NCBI RefSeq assembly: GCF_021729015.1
Contig: NZ_JAJQQZ010000003.1
Location: 186,001-250,000 of the forward strand
DNA: 64,000 nucleotides
Origin: Halobacterium rubrum
GTDB lineage: Archaea > Halobacteriota > Halobacteria > Halobacteriales > Halobacteriaceae
Direction of reading: 5' to 3'
Made by a program: the position numbers and the translations under genes. Of the stretch, positions 24,028 through 33,257 are shown one piece after another. How positions within the stretch are numbered: the stretch's first letter is position 1; each line of letters starts with the position of its first letter. The notes under the pieces were generated by a model. It did no database searches. It was not told where the DNA came from and saw only the letters and a program-made list of their open reading frames with translations.

Positions 24028-24195
24028 GGAGCCTCGGTGGTCTGCGAGAACTGCAACAACTGTGCGGTGCCGCAGGCCGCGGGCGCCGACGGCGTCTGCC
24101 GCACGCCGTCGGTGCTGGCCGAGCGCGGCCGGCTGGCCCGCGAGGGCGCCTACGAGACGGCGGAAGACGGAGCCACCGACAGCACTCGCCGATAG
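24028..24195 (+). pseudogene. Truncated second copy of Old Yellow Enzyme 3' end
   Basis: The frame GASVVCENCNNCAVPQAA through REGAYETAEDG to the TAG at 24195 matches the C-terminus of the gene at 20576 at about 92 percent of bases over 119. The tail ETAEDGATDSTRR differs from the intact gene's DTGQV. No barrel sequence precedes it; homology stops near 24025. It is either the original gene end displaced by the island or a relic of a paralogue. Confidence 0.8.
24067..24116 (+). repeat. Right copy of 50-bp perfect direct repeat
   Basis: Identical to 21830-21879, at a distance of 2237 bases. It marks the right edge of the island-bracketing duplication. Confidence 0.9.
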
Positions 24196-24203
24196 CAGAC
24201 TGG

Positions 24204-24869
24204 CTACCGGGAGCGCTCGGCGACGACGGTTCGGACGAACCCCAGCACGCGACGGTCCTCCTCGAGTAGGTCGGCGTCCGCCGCGAGGGCGTCCCGGGCC
24301 GCGGTGACTCGCTCGTCGAGCGTCCCCGAGGCGTCGCGCCCGTCGGCTCCGCCGGGCGCGCCGGCGGCGACCAGCGAGTCGAACACGCGGTTCAGTCGGC
24401 CGCCGACGGGGTGCGTCGAGCGCGTCGCTTCGAGCACGGCGACTCGCCCGCCCGGGTTCAGGCAGTCCAGCCACGCCCGCATCCCTGACACCGGGTCGGC
24501 GAGCATCCCGACGACGAACGTCCCGAGCACGGCGTCCACGTCGTCGACCGGTGGCCGGGCGGCGTCGCCACACACGAGGTGGACGTTCCGCCAGCCCGCC
24601 GTTTCGACTCGCTGGCTGGCGCGAGCCAGCATCCCCGGCGTGAGGTCGACGCCGACGACGGTCCCCGACGGGCCGACGGCGTCCCGGAGGTGGGGGAGGT
24701 TCGCGCCCGTCCCGCAGCCGATGTCCACGGCGGTGTCTCCCGGAGAGAGGTCGAGGCCCGCCACGGCGCGCGCCCGCAGGCCGTCCAGTCCCGGGAGCAG
24801 GCGCACCAGCCAGTCGTAGGCCCGCGCCCACCGGCCGTACGCCGCCTGCGTCTCCGCGACAGTCGTCAC
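24204..24869 (-). CDS. Class I SAM-dependent methyltransferase (UbiE/ArsM-like)
   Basis: This 221-residue methyltransferase has the N-terminal helix TVAETQAAYGRWARAYDWLV typical of UbiE/COQ5-like enzymes, motif I AVDIGCGTGANLPHLRD, the acidic VVGVDLTPGMLARA strand, motif II DAVLGTFVVGMLAD, and LNPGGRVAVLEATRS for motif III. The target is unknown; menaquinone or lipid methylation is possible for this subgroup. The GTG at 24869 is used because sequence further upstream is antisense-like. The gene ends nine bases from the pseudogene stop at the island's right edge. Confidence 0.85.
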   Translation of the reverse strand: MTTVAETQAAYGRWARAYDWLVRLLPGLDGLRARAVAGLDLSPGDTAVDIGCGTGANLPHLRDAVGPSGTVVGVDLTPGMLARASQRVETAGWRNVHLVCGDAARPPVDDVDAVLGTFVVGMLADPVSGMRAWLDCLNPGGRVAVLEATRSTHPVGGRLNRVFDSLVAAGAPGGADGRDASGTLDERVTAARDALAADADLLEEDRRVLGFVRTVVAERSR

Positions 24870-24953
24870 GCCTCCCGGTTCGGCGCCGGCGGGCAAAAGC
24901 AGTCCGCCGCCAGACCCGAACGCATAACTCCGTCGACACCAGATAGTCGCCCG

Positions 24954-25160
24954 ATGGACCGGGTCCGGCTCGGCTACGACCTCGTCAGGGCGTACGTGTA
25001 CGCGCTCGTGCTGGCGGCCGTCGGCACTGGCGTGTGGTTTCTCGCGCCCGACGTCGCGGCGTCGCCGCAGGTCGCGTCCCTCTGGTTCGCCATCGCCGGG
25101 TTCGGAATGCTCGTCCTCGTGACGTTCGTGCTCACGCAGTACGCGCGCCGGACGGCCTGA
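24954..25160 (+). CDS. Small two-helix membrane protein
   Basis: This 68-residue protein has two membrane segments (about 10-32 and 43-62) and the basic end TQYARRTA. It is conserved in style with other haloarchaeal small membrane proteins, but I cannot name a family. It is divergent to the methyltransferase gene. Its 3' end overlaps the convergent gene at 25132 by 29 bases. Confidence 0.65.
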   Translation: MDRVRLGYDLVRAYVYALVLAAVGTGVWFLAPDVAASPQVASLWFAIAGFGMLVLVTFVLTQYARRTA

Positions 25161-25455
25161 GCCCGTACGAGAGCGCGCCGACCAGTCCGAGCGCGAGCGG
25201 GATGCCGACGCTCGCGTACAGCAGGAGGCCGGCGTCCCAGTAGGCCGCCAGCCGGCCGGCCCGCCACAGCGTCCCGAGGAAGGCCAGCCACGCGAGCGCA
25301 CCGAACCCGAGGCCCGCAGCGAGCGCGCGCGGCCACGACGACGCGAGCAGTCCGACGGCCACGCCGCCGACCAGCAGCCCGAGCCAGTGGACCGACGCCA
25401 GTGCCAGCGACGCGACGACTGCCACCACCGCGACCAGCACCTGCTCTCGGTCCAT
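25132..25455 (-). CDS. Small membrane protein, four helices
   Basis: This protein of about 107 residues is almost entirely hydrophobic, with helices near 8-22, 25-42, 48-65 and 78-95, and no recognisable motif. The ATG at 25455 overlaps the stop of the penicillin-acylase-like gene (TGATG), so it is the translationally coupled second gene of that operon. A GTG at 25458 is equally possible. The function is unknown; a role in the membrane placement of its partner is only a guess. Confidence 0.7.
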   Translation of the reverse strand: MDREQVLVAVVAVVASLALASVHWLGLLVGGVAVGLLASSWPRALAAGLGFGALAWLAFLGTLWRAGRLAAYWDAGLLLYASVGIPLALGLVGALSYGLRPSGARTA

Positions 25456-27845
25456 CACTCACCACCCCCGAACTCGATGCGGGGTCCGCGGAACTCCCGG
25501 TCGAACGCGTAATACTGGCCGTCTGCCCACGCCCGGAGCTGGTCGCTGTACTGGTCGCTGAACGGGTCGCCGTCGTTCCCGCCGGGCAGGACGACCGACG
25601 CGTCGGCGCCGTCGGCCATCGGGACGACCATGCGCCACGAACTGCCCGCGTCGCTGTCCCGCCGGAAGTTGTTCAGCGACGCCGGGGAGCCGTCCGTCGC
25701 CAGCCGCGGATAGTTCAGGAAGGGCTGGTCGAAGGGATGGTCGAGTGCGACGACGTTGTAGTCGCCGTACGTCGTCCAGCCCTCGTCGGCGACGCGCGCT
25801 GCTGCCGCGTCGAGTGCGGTCCGCATCGCCGCTGCGGCCGACTCCGGCGTCTCCTCGCGGTCGAACCATTCAGCGTCGTCCGCGAGGGTGACGGTCACCC
25901 AGTCGTTCGGCCAGTAGTCCTCGCTCAGGTCGGCGTCGGCGAATCCATCACTGTACAGCGCCTCGCGGTAGGCGTCGAGGACGACGGCGAACGCCAGCGC
26001 CGCCTCGCTGTCGCGGTCCATCCGGTAGTCCCACTCTTCGAGCGCGTCGAACGGCGCGCCGGCCGACTCGACGTCGACGGCGTCGAGGAGTCTGGGGACG
26101 AGCCGCCGGGCGCGCGTGTCGACGGTGTCCCGCTGGAGGTCGCGCATGTCCCCGGGCGTCGTGCCGGCCTCGCCGTCTCCCGCCCAGTCGTCCAGCACTT
26201 CGTTGAGGCGTTCGCCGCGGAACGGCGGGCTGTACCCCTCGGAGAGGTAGTACTCGGGGTCGTCGACGATGCGCTGGTTCGCCGTGCCGACGTAGCCCGG
26301 GTTCACCGCGCCGGGCTTGGCGTCGAACGGCACGAACCCTTCCCACGAGGACTCACCGTAGGGCGTGTAGCCCGGCCACTCCCCCGCTCGCTCGGAGCCG
26401 TCGAACACCTGCCAGCCGGGCACGCGCTCGCCGTCGGTGTGCCTGACGGGAATCCGGCCCGTGACCTTGTGGTAGGTGTTGCCGTCGCGGTCGGCGTAGA
26501 CGACACACTGCGTCGGCAGGTCGAAGTCCCGGACGGCCTCCCGAAAGTCCTCGAGGCCGTCGCTGTGTGCCATCGCGTGTACGGCGTCGGTGGTCGCTGT
26601 CGCGGACAGGCCGGTCCACGCCACGCCGACCTGCTCGCCCTCGCGCTCGACGACCGGGCCGTGGACCGTCTTCCGCCTCGTCACCGTCACGTCCTCGGCG
26701 CCGTCGACGGCGATGGTGTGCTCGTCGGTCTCGAAGTCCCGGTACTCGTCGCCGTACCGGTACTGGTCGCCGTCTGTCTCGTACGTGTAGCAGTCGAGGA
26801 CGTCGGCGCCGGCGTTCGTGAACCCCCACGCGCCGGCGTCGTTCTCCCCGATGATGACGAACGGCACGCCGGGGAACGTCACCCCGCGGACCCAGCCGTC
26901 GCCCCAGTCGAGGTGCTGCTGGTACCAGACGGGCGGCGCGAGCAGCGACAGGTGGGGGTCGTTCGCCAGCAGCGGCTCGCCGCTCTCGGTGTGCTCGCCG
27001 CTCACCACCCACGAGTTCGACCCGATGCCGGGCGGCGACTCGAAACTCGACAGCCAGCCCGCGAAGTCACTGGAGACGCGAGACGTCCCCGACGCCTGCT
27101 CGCTCCGACCTGGCGTCGCGCTCGCCGCCCCGGAGCCGCTGTTGCCACGCAGAATCGGGCTGTCGTGGTCGTACCGCCGCGGGAACAGCTCGTCGACCGC
27201 GTCCGCACCGAGTTCCCCGGCGAGCACGTCCCGGCGCAGTGACGCGAAGCTCCCGGTGAGTGTCCACGAGATCTGCAACTGCAACAGCAGCGTGTCAGTC
27301 GGCGTCCACGCTGCCGGCTCGTAGTCCAGCAGGACGAACTCCGGCGGGAGCGACTGGTCCTCGCGTGCCGCGTTCACGCCATCCGCGTACGCCTCCAGCA
27401 GCCCGGCGACCTCGGGGTCGCGGTCCTGGAGCGCCCCCCAGTTCGCGTCGGCTGCCTGCGCGAAGTCCATCTGCACGCGGAACTCGTCGGAGTCCAGCGC
27501 GGCCTCGCCCACGACCGCCGACAGCTGGCCGCGCATCAGCCGGCGCTGGAGGTCCATCGCGAACAGCCGGTCGGTCCCGTGAGCGTACCCGACGGCGTGG
27601 TACAGCGCCGCCTCGTCGTCCGCTTCGACGCGCGGCACCCGGTTCCCGTCGTACTGGACCGTCGCCGGCCCGTACTCGCTGTCCACTGTCCCCGGCGGCT
27701 CGTCGGTCGTCGCGGCCCAGACGTCCCCCGAGAGCGGCGCGAACTGCTCGAGATACGTGGACGCTGGCGTGAAGAAGCCGCCCGCCGCGACGCCGCCGAG
27801 CACGGCGGCAATCAGCCCACGGCGCGCGGTGTCGACGTCGTCCAT
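25455..27845 (-). CDS. Penicillin-acylase-family N-terminal-nucleophile hydrolase
   Basis: This 796-residue exported precursor has an N-terminal RRGLIAAVLGG export signal with twin arginines, an A-chain region including YGYAHGTDRLFAMDLQRRLMRG-type sequence (residues 84-106), and the autocleavage site GIGSNSWVVSG, with Ser276 the likely nucleophile after processing. The B-chain follows with NDPHLSLLAPPVWYQ. Relatives cleave amide bonds of penicillins, acyl-homoserine lactones or acyl-amino compounds outside the membrane. The natural substrate here cannot be predicted. It is cotranscribed with a small membrane protein. Confidence 0.9.
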   Translation of the reverse strand: MDDVDTARRGLIAAVLGGVAAGGFFTPASTYLEQFAPLSGDVWAATTDEPPGTVDSEYGPATVQYDGNRVPRVEADDEAALYHAVGYAHGTDRLFAMDLQRRLMRGQLSAVVGEAALDSDEFRVQMDFAQAADANWGALQDRDPEVAGLLEAYADGVNAAREDQSLPPEFVLLDYEPAAWTPTDTLLLQLQISWTLTGSFASLRRDVLAGELGADAVDELFPRRYDHDSPILRGNSGSGAASATPGRSEQASGTSRVSSDFAGWLSSFESPPGIGSNSWVVSGEHTESGEPLLANDPHLSLLAPPVWYQQHLDWGDGWVRGVTFPGVPFVIIGENDAGAWGFTNAGADVLDCYTYETDGDQYRYGDEYRDFETDEHTIAVDGAEDVTVTRRKTVHGPVVEREGEQVGVAWTGLSATATTDAVHAMAHSDGLEDFREAVRDFDLPTQCVVYADRDGNTYHKVTGRIPVRHTDGERVPGWQVFDGSERAGEWPGYTPYGESSWEGFVPFDAKPGAVNPGYVGTANQRIVDDPEYYLSEGYSPPFRGERLNEVLDDWAGDGEAGTTPGDMRDLQRDTVDTRARRLVPRLLDAVDVESAGAPFDALEEWDYRMDRDSEAALAFAVVLDAYREALYSDGFADADLSEDYWPNDWVTVTLADDAEWFDREETPESAAAAMRTALDAAAARVADEGWTTYGDYNVVALDHPFDQPFLNYPRLATDGSPASLNNFRRDSDAGSSWRMVVPMADGADASVVLPGGNDGDPFSDQYSDQLRAWADGQYYAFDREFRGPRIEFGGGE

Positions 27846-27933
27846 ACCACCCGACTGATTGCCGCCACCCCATAACTGTGCAGGATGCTACGCAGTCACG
27901 CAGTACCGCCCCGGGGAGCGAGAGCCGGGGTAG

Positions 27934-28569
27934 CTACTCCTCGGACTGGCCGTAGGATTCGAACTTCGCTTCGACGGCTGCCAGCTGGTCGTCGGTGAGC
28001 TCGTTGGGCTCGCCGTGCTGGCGCGCCCGCAGGTAGACCTTGCAGAGTTCCTCGACGTGGACGGTGTTCTCGATGGCCGTCGGCAGGTCCTCGCCGACGA
28101 CGACGAGGCCGTGGTTCGCGAGGATGCAGGCGTCCGACTGGGCGGCCTCCATCTCCTCGACGACGAGTTCGGCGAGGTCGTCGGTGCCGTAGGGGGCGTA
28201 CCCCGCGACGGGCACCTTCCGGCCGACCGCGGTAATCATGTAGTGGACGGGGGGCAGCTCCTCGCCGAGCACCGCGAGCGTCGACGCCCACGGCGAGTGC
28301 GTGTGGACGATGGCCCCTGCGTCCAGCCGCCGGTAGATGCCGGTGTGCATCGGGACCTCGCTCGTCGGGTCCATCTCGCCCGCCACCACGTCGCCGTCGA
28401 GGGTGACGACGGGGACGTCGCTGGCGTCGAAGCCGTCGTAGGGGACGCCGGTCGGCGTCGCGGCGAACCGGTCGCCGTCCCGGACGCTCAGGTTCCCGGT
28501 GCGGCCCGGGGTGAGGTCACTCAGCAGCGGTGCGTGGTCGACGACGTCGACGCGTTCGCGAGCAAGCAT
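27934..28569 (-). CDS. Class II aldolase (fuculose/ribulose-phosphate aldolase-like)
   Basis: This 211-residue zinc-dependent aldolase is of the AraD/FucA group. Zinc ligands are visible in HTHSPWAS and in [10 protein letters not shown] with later VEELCKVYL. The early [23 protein letters not shown] matches the substrate phosphate loop GNLSVR. It would cleave a sugar phosphate into dihydroxyacetone phosphate plus an aldehyde, or act on a related metabolite. The start is two bases after the stop of the HAD hydrolase gene, so the two are cotranscribed and may act in one pathway. Confidence 0.9.
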   Translation of the reverse strand: MLARERVDVVDHAPLLSDLTPGRTGNLSVRDGDRFAATPTGVPYDGFDASDVPVVTLDGDVVAGEMDPTSEVPMHTGIYRRLDAGAIVHTHSPWASTLAVLGEELPPVHYMITAVGRKVPVAGYAPYGTDDLAELVVEEMEAAQSDACILANHGLVVVGEDLPTAIENTVHVEELCKVYLRARQHGEPNELTDDQLAAVEAKFESYGQSEE

Positions 28570-28571
28570 GG

Positions 28572-29270
28572 TTACAGTACGACGTCCGTAACCTCGGGGA
28601 AGGATTCAATCCTGTGGTCCGGCCGCTCGCGGTGGTCGAGGCCGGTCGCGTCGCTGTTGAACAGGACGGTCGTCAGCCCCAGCGCGTTCCCGCCCTCGAT
28701 GTCCGACGAGACGGAGTCGCCGACCATCACCGTCTCGCTGGGCCTGACGTCCAGTTGCGCCATCGGCAGCGTGAACATCACGCTGGAGGGCTTCTCGCGG
28801 CCCGTCTCCTCGCTGGTCATCACGAGGTCGACGTGGTCGTCGATGCCGAGCTCCTCGATCTTCTTCATCTGGATGCGCGTCGTCAGATTCGTCACCACCG
28901 CCACGGCGAGCCCGGCGTCCTGGAGCGCGGCCAGCGTCTCGACCACGCCGTCGAACAGCTCCATCTCGTCGACGTAGGCGTCCCAGTACGCCTCGCCGAG
29001 CGCCAGCGCGTCCTTCGCGTCGTGCGTTCCGGTGTGGATCTGGATGGCGCGCTTGAAGTAGAGAAAGCGCTCGTGGGCGCTCGCCGTGCCCGCGAGCTCG
29101 CGTTTGACCTCCCGGCGAGCCTCTAGATAGAGCTCCTCGAAGTCGTCGCGGCTGGACTGGTAGCCGAGTTCTTTCGCCTTCTCCCAGGCCGCCGCCTTCC
29201 CGGCCTCGTTGCACTCGTCGTACGGGTAGAGGGTGTCGTCGAGGTCGACGAACACCGCCTCGAAGGTCAT
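28572..29270 (-). CDS. HAD-superfamily hydrolase
   Basis: This 232-residue phosphatase-like protein has HAD motif [11 protein letters not shown], motif [10 protein letters not shown], motif III lysine in [11 protein letters not shown], and motif [15 protein letters not shown], with a helical cap between I and II. The length and the motif spacing fit the subfamily of sugar- or nucleotide-phosphate phosphatases (TIGR02253/YjjG-like). The ATG at 29270 is preferred over 29312 because motif I normally sits within ten residues of the start. The aldolase gene follows with a two-base gap, suggesting joint action on a sugar phosphate. Confidence 0.88.
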   Translation of the reverse strand: MTFEAVFVDLDDTLYPYDECNEAGKAAAWEKAKELGYQSSRDDFEELYLEARREVKRELAGTASAHERFLYFKRAIQIHTGTHDAKDALALGEAYWDAYVDEMELFDGVVETLAALQDAGLAVAVVTNLTTRIQMKKIEELGIDDHVDLVMTSEETGREKPSSVMFTLPMAQLDVRPSETVMVGDSVSSDIEGGNALGLTTVLFNSDATGLDHRERPDHRIESFPEVTDVVL

Positions 29271-29352
29271 GCTCCCGCGTCCACGTTCGACCGGGTTAAC
29301 TCCTCGGTCCACAGGCGGCGTACGGACGCGGGCGATTACGGAACGACGCGAG

Positions 29353-30567
29353 CTACTCCTCCCACTCCGGGGTTGTGACGCCCGTCAGCAATCGGTAGTG
29401 GACGGTTTCGTTGCCGCCCGTGACGCTGGCAGCTCCGAAGGCATACTCGCCGCGCGTCGGGCTCTCGTGGAGCGCGAACGACGCCGCGCTCCCGTCGACG
29501 CTCGCGGTCACGTAGACGATGTCGCCCGGCTCGAGTCGGGCGTCCGTCGTGACGGTCCCGCTACGGTCACTGCTCGGGTGAATGCGATGCTTCACGACCG
29601 GCTCGTCGTGACCGGCGACACTGAACGTCGTGTTCGCCGGGAGAGCTGTCCCGCCAGTGTTCCGAATCTCGACGGCGTGGCCGTCCTCGACGATGGACAG
29701 CGAGAGGTGCGAGACGTCGGTTGTCCACGACGGGGAACCGCACCACTCGACGTCGGTGTCGAGGGTTACCGAGCCCTCGTAGCGTTTCTCGATGGTGCCG
29801 TTCGTGCCCGTCCCGAAGGACTCCTCGACTTCGTGGACGACCCCCTCGGGCGTGACGAGCGCCGTCCCGTCGTACGTCACGAACGAGTCGCGCGTCCAGG
29901 GAGGAGATCCCTCGGTGGCGGTGAGCTGGACGAACGTTCGACCGTCGCGCTCGACGGTGCCGTTGACGGTGTAGTTCCCCCTCGCGAGGAACCTCTCGAG
30001 GCTGCTCTGAGGACCGAACGTGTCGTCTCTCGTCCAGGCGCTGCCGTGGTAGCTGGTGTTCTGTCCGACCTGGTAGAGCGTCTCGTTCTCACCGGTGAAC
30101 TGGAGGTAGTGCTGCGAGCCCGTCACGTACAGCCTCTCCGTCTTCGGGGTGTCGCTTCCCGAGGTCGTCCCGTCGAACGTGCTGTAGTACGTGGACGGAT
30201 CGGGACCGGACACGATTCGCCTGACGAAGTCCTTGTTCGGGTCCTCCCAGTCGACAGAGAACCCCGTCGACCGGTTCGCCGTCTCGTCGAAGTGTGCGTT
30301 AGCGAGGACGGAGGCGTTGCTGAGCGTGCCGTTTCCGGCGACGCCCTGCGGGTACTGGTCCACCGAGGCGTTGGGCGACCAGGTGCCCGTTTCGGTCGCA
30401 GCAGCCGTGCTGGCGTTGTACGTGCAGCTCTCGGCCGTGTCGTCAGTGCTGTCGGGCGTGGACGAGGTGCTGCCGTCGCTCGGATTCGTCCCGCCGAGAC
30501 AGCCCGCGGTGACGAGGAGGACGGCGACGCCGACGGCGAGCGCCGCGCGTCGTGTCGGGGACTCCAT
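29353..30567 (-). CDS. Extracellular lipoprotein of unknown function
   Basis: This 404-residue lipoprotein starts with PTRRAALAVGVAVLLVTAGC, a signal peptide with a lipobox at residues about 19-23. A Ser/Thr/Asp-rich spacer follows, then a long mature part rich in N-glycosylation sequons and beta-strand patterns. The last third looks like an immunoglobulin-like domain (DGHAVEIRNTGGTALPANTTFSVAG). This architecture is frequent among haloarchaeal surface lipoproteins without known role. The ATG at 30567 is chosen because the signal begins there; the upstream in-frame ATG at 30600 adds residues outside it. Confidence 0.75.
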   Translation of the reverse strand: MESPTRRAALAVGVAVLLVTAGCLGGTNPSDGSTSSTPDSTDDTAESCTYNASTAAATETGTWSPNASVDQYPQGVAGNGTLSNASVLANAHFDETANRSTGFSVDWEDPNKDFVRRIVSGPDPSTYYSTFDGTTSGSDTPKTERLYVTGSQHYLQFTGENETLYQVGQNTSYHGSAWTRDDTFGPQSSLERFLARGNYTVNGTVERDGRTFVQLTATEGSPPWTRDSFVTYDGTALVTPEGVVHEVEESFGTGTNGTIEKRYEGSVTLDTDVEWCGSPSWTTDVSHLSLSIVEDGHAVEIRNTGGTALPANTTFSVAGHDEPVVKHRIHPSSDRSGTVTTDARLEPGDIVYVTASVDGSAASFALHESPTRGEYAFGAASVTGGNETVHYRLLTGVTTPEWEE

Positions 30568-30673
30568 CGGCTTTTCCTGCGCCAGAGAAGTGTAAAACAA
30601 TACTGGCTTCAGGCCGACCTCGTCTGTCCGGCCTGCTGCCGACCGTTCCCGCCGTCGCCGACGCTGACCGCTC

Positions 30674-31924
30674 TTACGGGAACAGCCCGCGGTACTCGTG
30701 GGCGTCCGCGCTGCGCTCTAAGGCGATGGTGTAAGCGGCCGTGCGGAGCGTCGGGATGTCGCGGGCCTCGTAAGCGCCGAGCATCTCGTCGAACGCGCTC
30801 GTGAGCCGCTGGCGGAGGTCGCGGTTGACCTCCTCGACGTCCCAGGAGTACTGCTGGCTGTTCTGCACCCACTCGAGGTAGGAGACGATGACGCCGCCCG
30901 CGTTTGCCAGGATGTCCGGCACGACGGGCACGTCGCGCTCCTGCAGGATCTGTGCGGCGTCGAACGTCGTCGGGCCGTTGGCGGCCTCGACGACGACGTC
31001 GGCCTCCAGCCGTTCGGCGACGTCGACGGTGATGACGTCCTCGATGGCCGCCGGAATCAGGGCGTCGACGTCCAGCGTCAGCAGGTCGTCGTTGGAGATG
31101 GCCTCAGCGTCGTAGCCCTCCAGCCGGCCGTCGTTGGACTCGACGTACGCCTGCACGTCCTCGATGTCGAGGCCGTCCGGGTCGTAGATGGCGCCGCTGA
31201 CGTCGGAGACGGCGACGACGTTCGCGCCGCGCTCGGTCAGCAGGTCGGCGGTGACGCTGCCGACGTTCCCGAAGCCCTGGATGGCGACGTCCGCGTTCTC
31301 GACGTCCGTGTCGAAGTACTCGAAGGTCTCCTCCGTGGTGATGGCGACGCCGCGGCCGGTCGCCTCGACGCGGCCGTCGGTTCCACCGATCTCCGGCGGC
31401 TTGCCGGTGACGACCTCGGGAACAGCGTACCCCTGGTAGACGGAGTACGTGTCCATGACCCACGCCATCGTGCGCTCGTCGGTGTTCATGTCCGGCGCGG
31501 GGATGTCGGTCTCCGGACCGATCATCCGACGGATTCCCTCGGTGTAGCGGCGCGTGAGCTGCTCGACCTCGTTGTCGGAGAGCTCCTTCGTGTTACAGAC
31601 GATGCCACCCTTCGCGCCGCCGAACGGCAGGTCTACCAGGGCCGTCTTCCACGTCATCCAGCCGGCGAGCGCCGAGACCTCCTCCTCGGAGACGTTCGGG
31701 TGGTAGCGGATGCCGCCCTTGTACGGGCCGCGGGCGCTGTCGAACTGGCAGCGGTAGGCGTCGAAGACCTCGACGGACCCGTCGTCCATCCGTACCGGGA
31801 GACTCACGGACAGCGTCCGCTCCGGGGACTTCAGTCGCTCGAAAATACCGTCGTCGATGTCGACGTACTCGCGGGCCTGCTCCATCTGCGCGAGCATGTT
31901 CTCCAGTGGACCACTCTCGGTCAT
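30674..31924 (-). CDS. gdh: Glu/Leu/Phe/Val-type glutamate dehydrogenase
   Basis: This 416-residue oxidoreductase interconverts glutamate and 2-oxoglutarate plus ammonia. The substrate-binding GPYKGGIRYHP and the catalytic-lysine region PFGGAKGGI lie in the N-terminal domain, and the nucleotide domain follows with IQGFGNVGSVTADLL. The motif AANGPTT and the C-terminal LANAGGVIVSYLEWVQN complete the family pattern. Haloarchaea have several paralogues, so NAD versus NADP use and direction are not assigned. The ATG at 31924 gives the usual length. It could take up glutamate made by the hut operon, an inference from shared metabolites only. Confidence 0.93.
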   Translation of the reverse strand: MTESGPLENMLAQMEQAREYVDIDDGIFERLKSPERTLSVSLPVRMDDGSVEVFDAYRCQFDSARGPYKGGIRYHPNVSEEEVSALAGWMTWKTALVDLPFGGAKGGIVCNTKELSDNEVEQLTRRYTEGIRRMIGPETDIPAPDMNTDERTMAWVMDTYSVYQGYAVPEVVTGKPPEIGGTDGRVEATGRGVAITTEETFEYFDTDVENADVAIQGFGNVGSVTADLLTERGANVVAVSDVSGAIYDPDGLDIEDVQAYVESNDGRLEGYDAEAISNDDLLTLDVDALIPAAIEDVITVDVAERLEADVVVEAANGPTTFDAAQILQERDVPVVPDILANAGGVIVSYLEWVQNSQQYSWDVEEVNRDLRQRLTSAFDEMLGAYEARDIPTLRTAAYTIALERSADAHEYRGLFP

Positions 31925-32003
31925 ACCCCCGCAAAATCTGCCGTCGTTCAAGTACGTCTCGGCTCGGACCGGCCGTGCTACGGGAGGACACGCCGCCCGG
32001 CCG

Positions 32004-33203
32004 CTACTCGTCGAGGTCGTCGGCGTCCGGAAGTTTCAGGACGTTCTCCCGGCCGATGCGGAACTTCTCGATGGCGTCGTTCTCGTGCATCTCGCTGACG
32101 ACCTGGCTGGTCTTGGCCTCCGTCCAGTCAAGCGCCTCCACGACAGCCTGCTGTTTCGCGCGGCCGCCCTCGGACTCGAGGAACTGTTCGACGCGCTCCT
32201 CGTTGCTCAACAGCTCGGACGGCGGTCCGCCGTCGTCGCCGCTGTCGTCGTCACCGCCGCTGCCAGCACCGGCGCCCGCTGCAGCACCAGCCGCTTCGCC
32301 AGTACCGCCACCGCCTGCACCGTCGTCGGGCTCGGTCGTCCCTGCGACCGGCGGACTCGACCCCTCGCCGGTGTCGTGCTGGCGGACGTACAGCCAGCCA
32401 CCCGCACCCAGCACGACGACGGCGACGAGCGCGCCAATCGCCGCCGGCACGACGAGGCCACCACTGTCGCCCGTCGACTCGTCGCTGTCGTCACCGCCCG
32501 AGCCGCCGGTGGTCGTCGTCGTCGTCGTCTCTTCCGGTGCCGGCGCCACAACGACCCGCGGCTCGTCCGGGCCGAACTCTACCGGGCCGCTCCAGCGCAC
32601 GGCGCCCTCCTTGGGCTGGCTCCCCACCGGGTCGACGGATTCGAGCGCGTAGCCGCTCGGCCACGACACCGTCAGCGACGTCTTCTCGTCGAGGTAGAAC
32701 CCCTCGAGGGCGTCGCCGGCCGTCACCCGCTCGCCGTCGGTCTCCGCGAACCCGCGCCACTGGAAGCTGTACGTCACGACACCCAGCGACTCCTCGTTGA
32801 GGCTGTTGACGCGCGTCGACACGGAGACGTTCTCGACGGCCATCTCGCGGCCAGTGGCGTTCGCCGCGGCGTCGACCGTGTTCGTGATGCGCCCACGGAA
32901 CCGGTCGAGGTAGTCCGAGGTGTTGGCGTTGATGTCGTCCCGGAGGTCCTCGAACGCAGCCGTCTCGTTGTCGGTCTCCAGTCGCATCCGGTACGTGAAC
33001 TGCCACTCGGCGTCGCCGTCGGCGGCCAGGTCCGCGCTCAGGGAGACGGTGTCGGGGTCGAACTCCTGGGGGAGCCCGAACGCGTCTCCGTCCTGCGCGC
33101 TCACCGACTCTGCAGCGGGCGCTCCGGCAGCCGACGCGCCCGGCGCTACGACGGCGAGCACGACGATTGCGGCGACCAGCCAGCACGCCACTCCTCGCTC
33201 CAT
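32004..33203 (-). CDS. Membrane-anchored protein with extracellular domain and cytoplasmic winged helix
   Basis: This 399-residue protein has a signal sequence (1-25), an extracellular domain of about 190 residues with sequons and a beta-rich pattern, a Thr-rich stalk, and one membrane helix (VVPAAIGALVAVVVLGAGGWLYV, about 245-267). A Gly/Ala/Asp-rich linker and a C-terminal winged helix-turn-helix follow (NEERVEQFLESEGGRAKQQAVVEALDWTEAKTSQVVSEM). The layout suggests one-component sensing at the cell surface coupled directly to DNA binding, as seen for other haloarchaeal membrane HTH proteins. The signal and targets are unknown. Confidence 0.82.
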   Translation of the reverse strand: MERGVACWLVAAIVVLAVVAPGASAAGAPAAESVSAQDGDAFGLPQEFDPDTVSLSADLAADGDAEWQFTYRMRLETDNETAAFEDLRDDINANTSDYLDRFRGRITNTVDAAANATGREMAVENVSVSTRVNSLNEESLGVVTYSFQWRGFAETDGERVTAGDALEGFYLDEKTSLTVSWPSGYALESVDPVGSQPKEGAVRWSGPVEFGPDEPRVVVAPAPEETTTTTTTGGSGGDDSDESTGDSGGLVVPAAIGALVAVVVLGAGGWLYVRQHDTGEGSSPPVAGTTEPDDGAGGGGTGEAAGAAAGAGAGSGGDDDSGDDGGPPSELLSNEERVEQFLESEGGRAKQQAVVEALDWTEAKTSQVVSEMHENDAIEKFRIGRENVLKLPDADDLDE

Positions 33204-33257
33204 AGGGGGACCGATGCGGGGCGCGCTTGAAAGAATGACGGCTCGGCAGGCGTGCTC

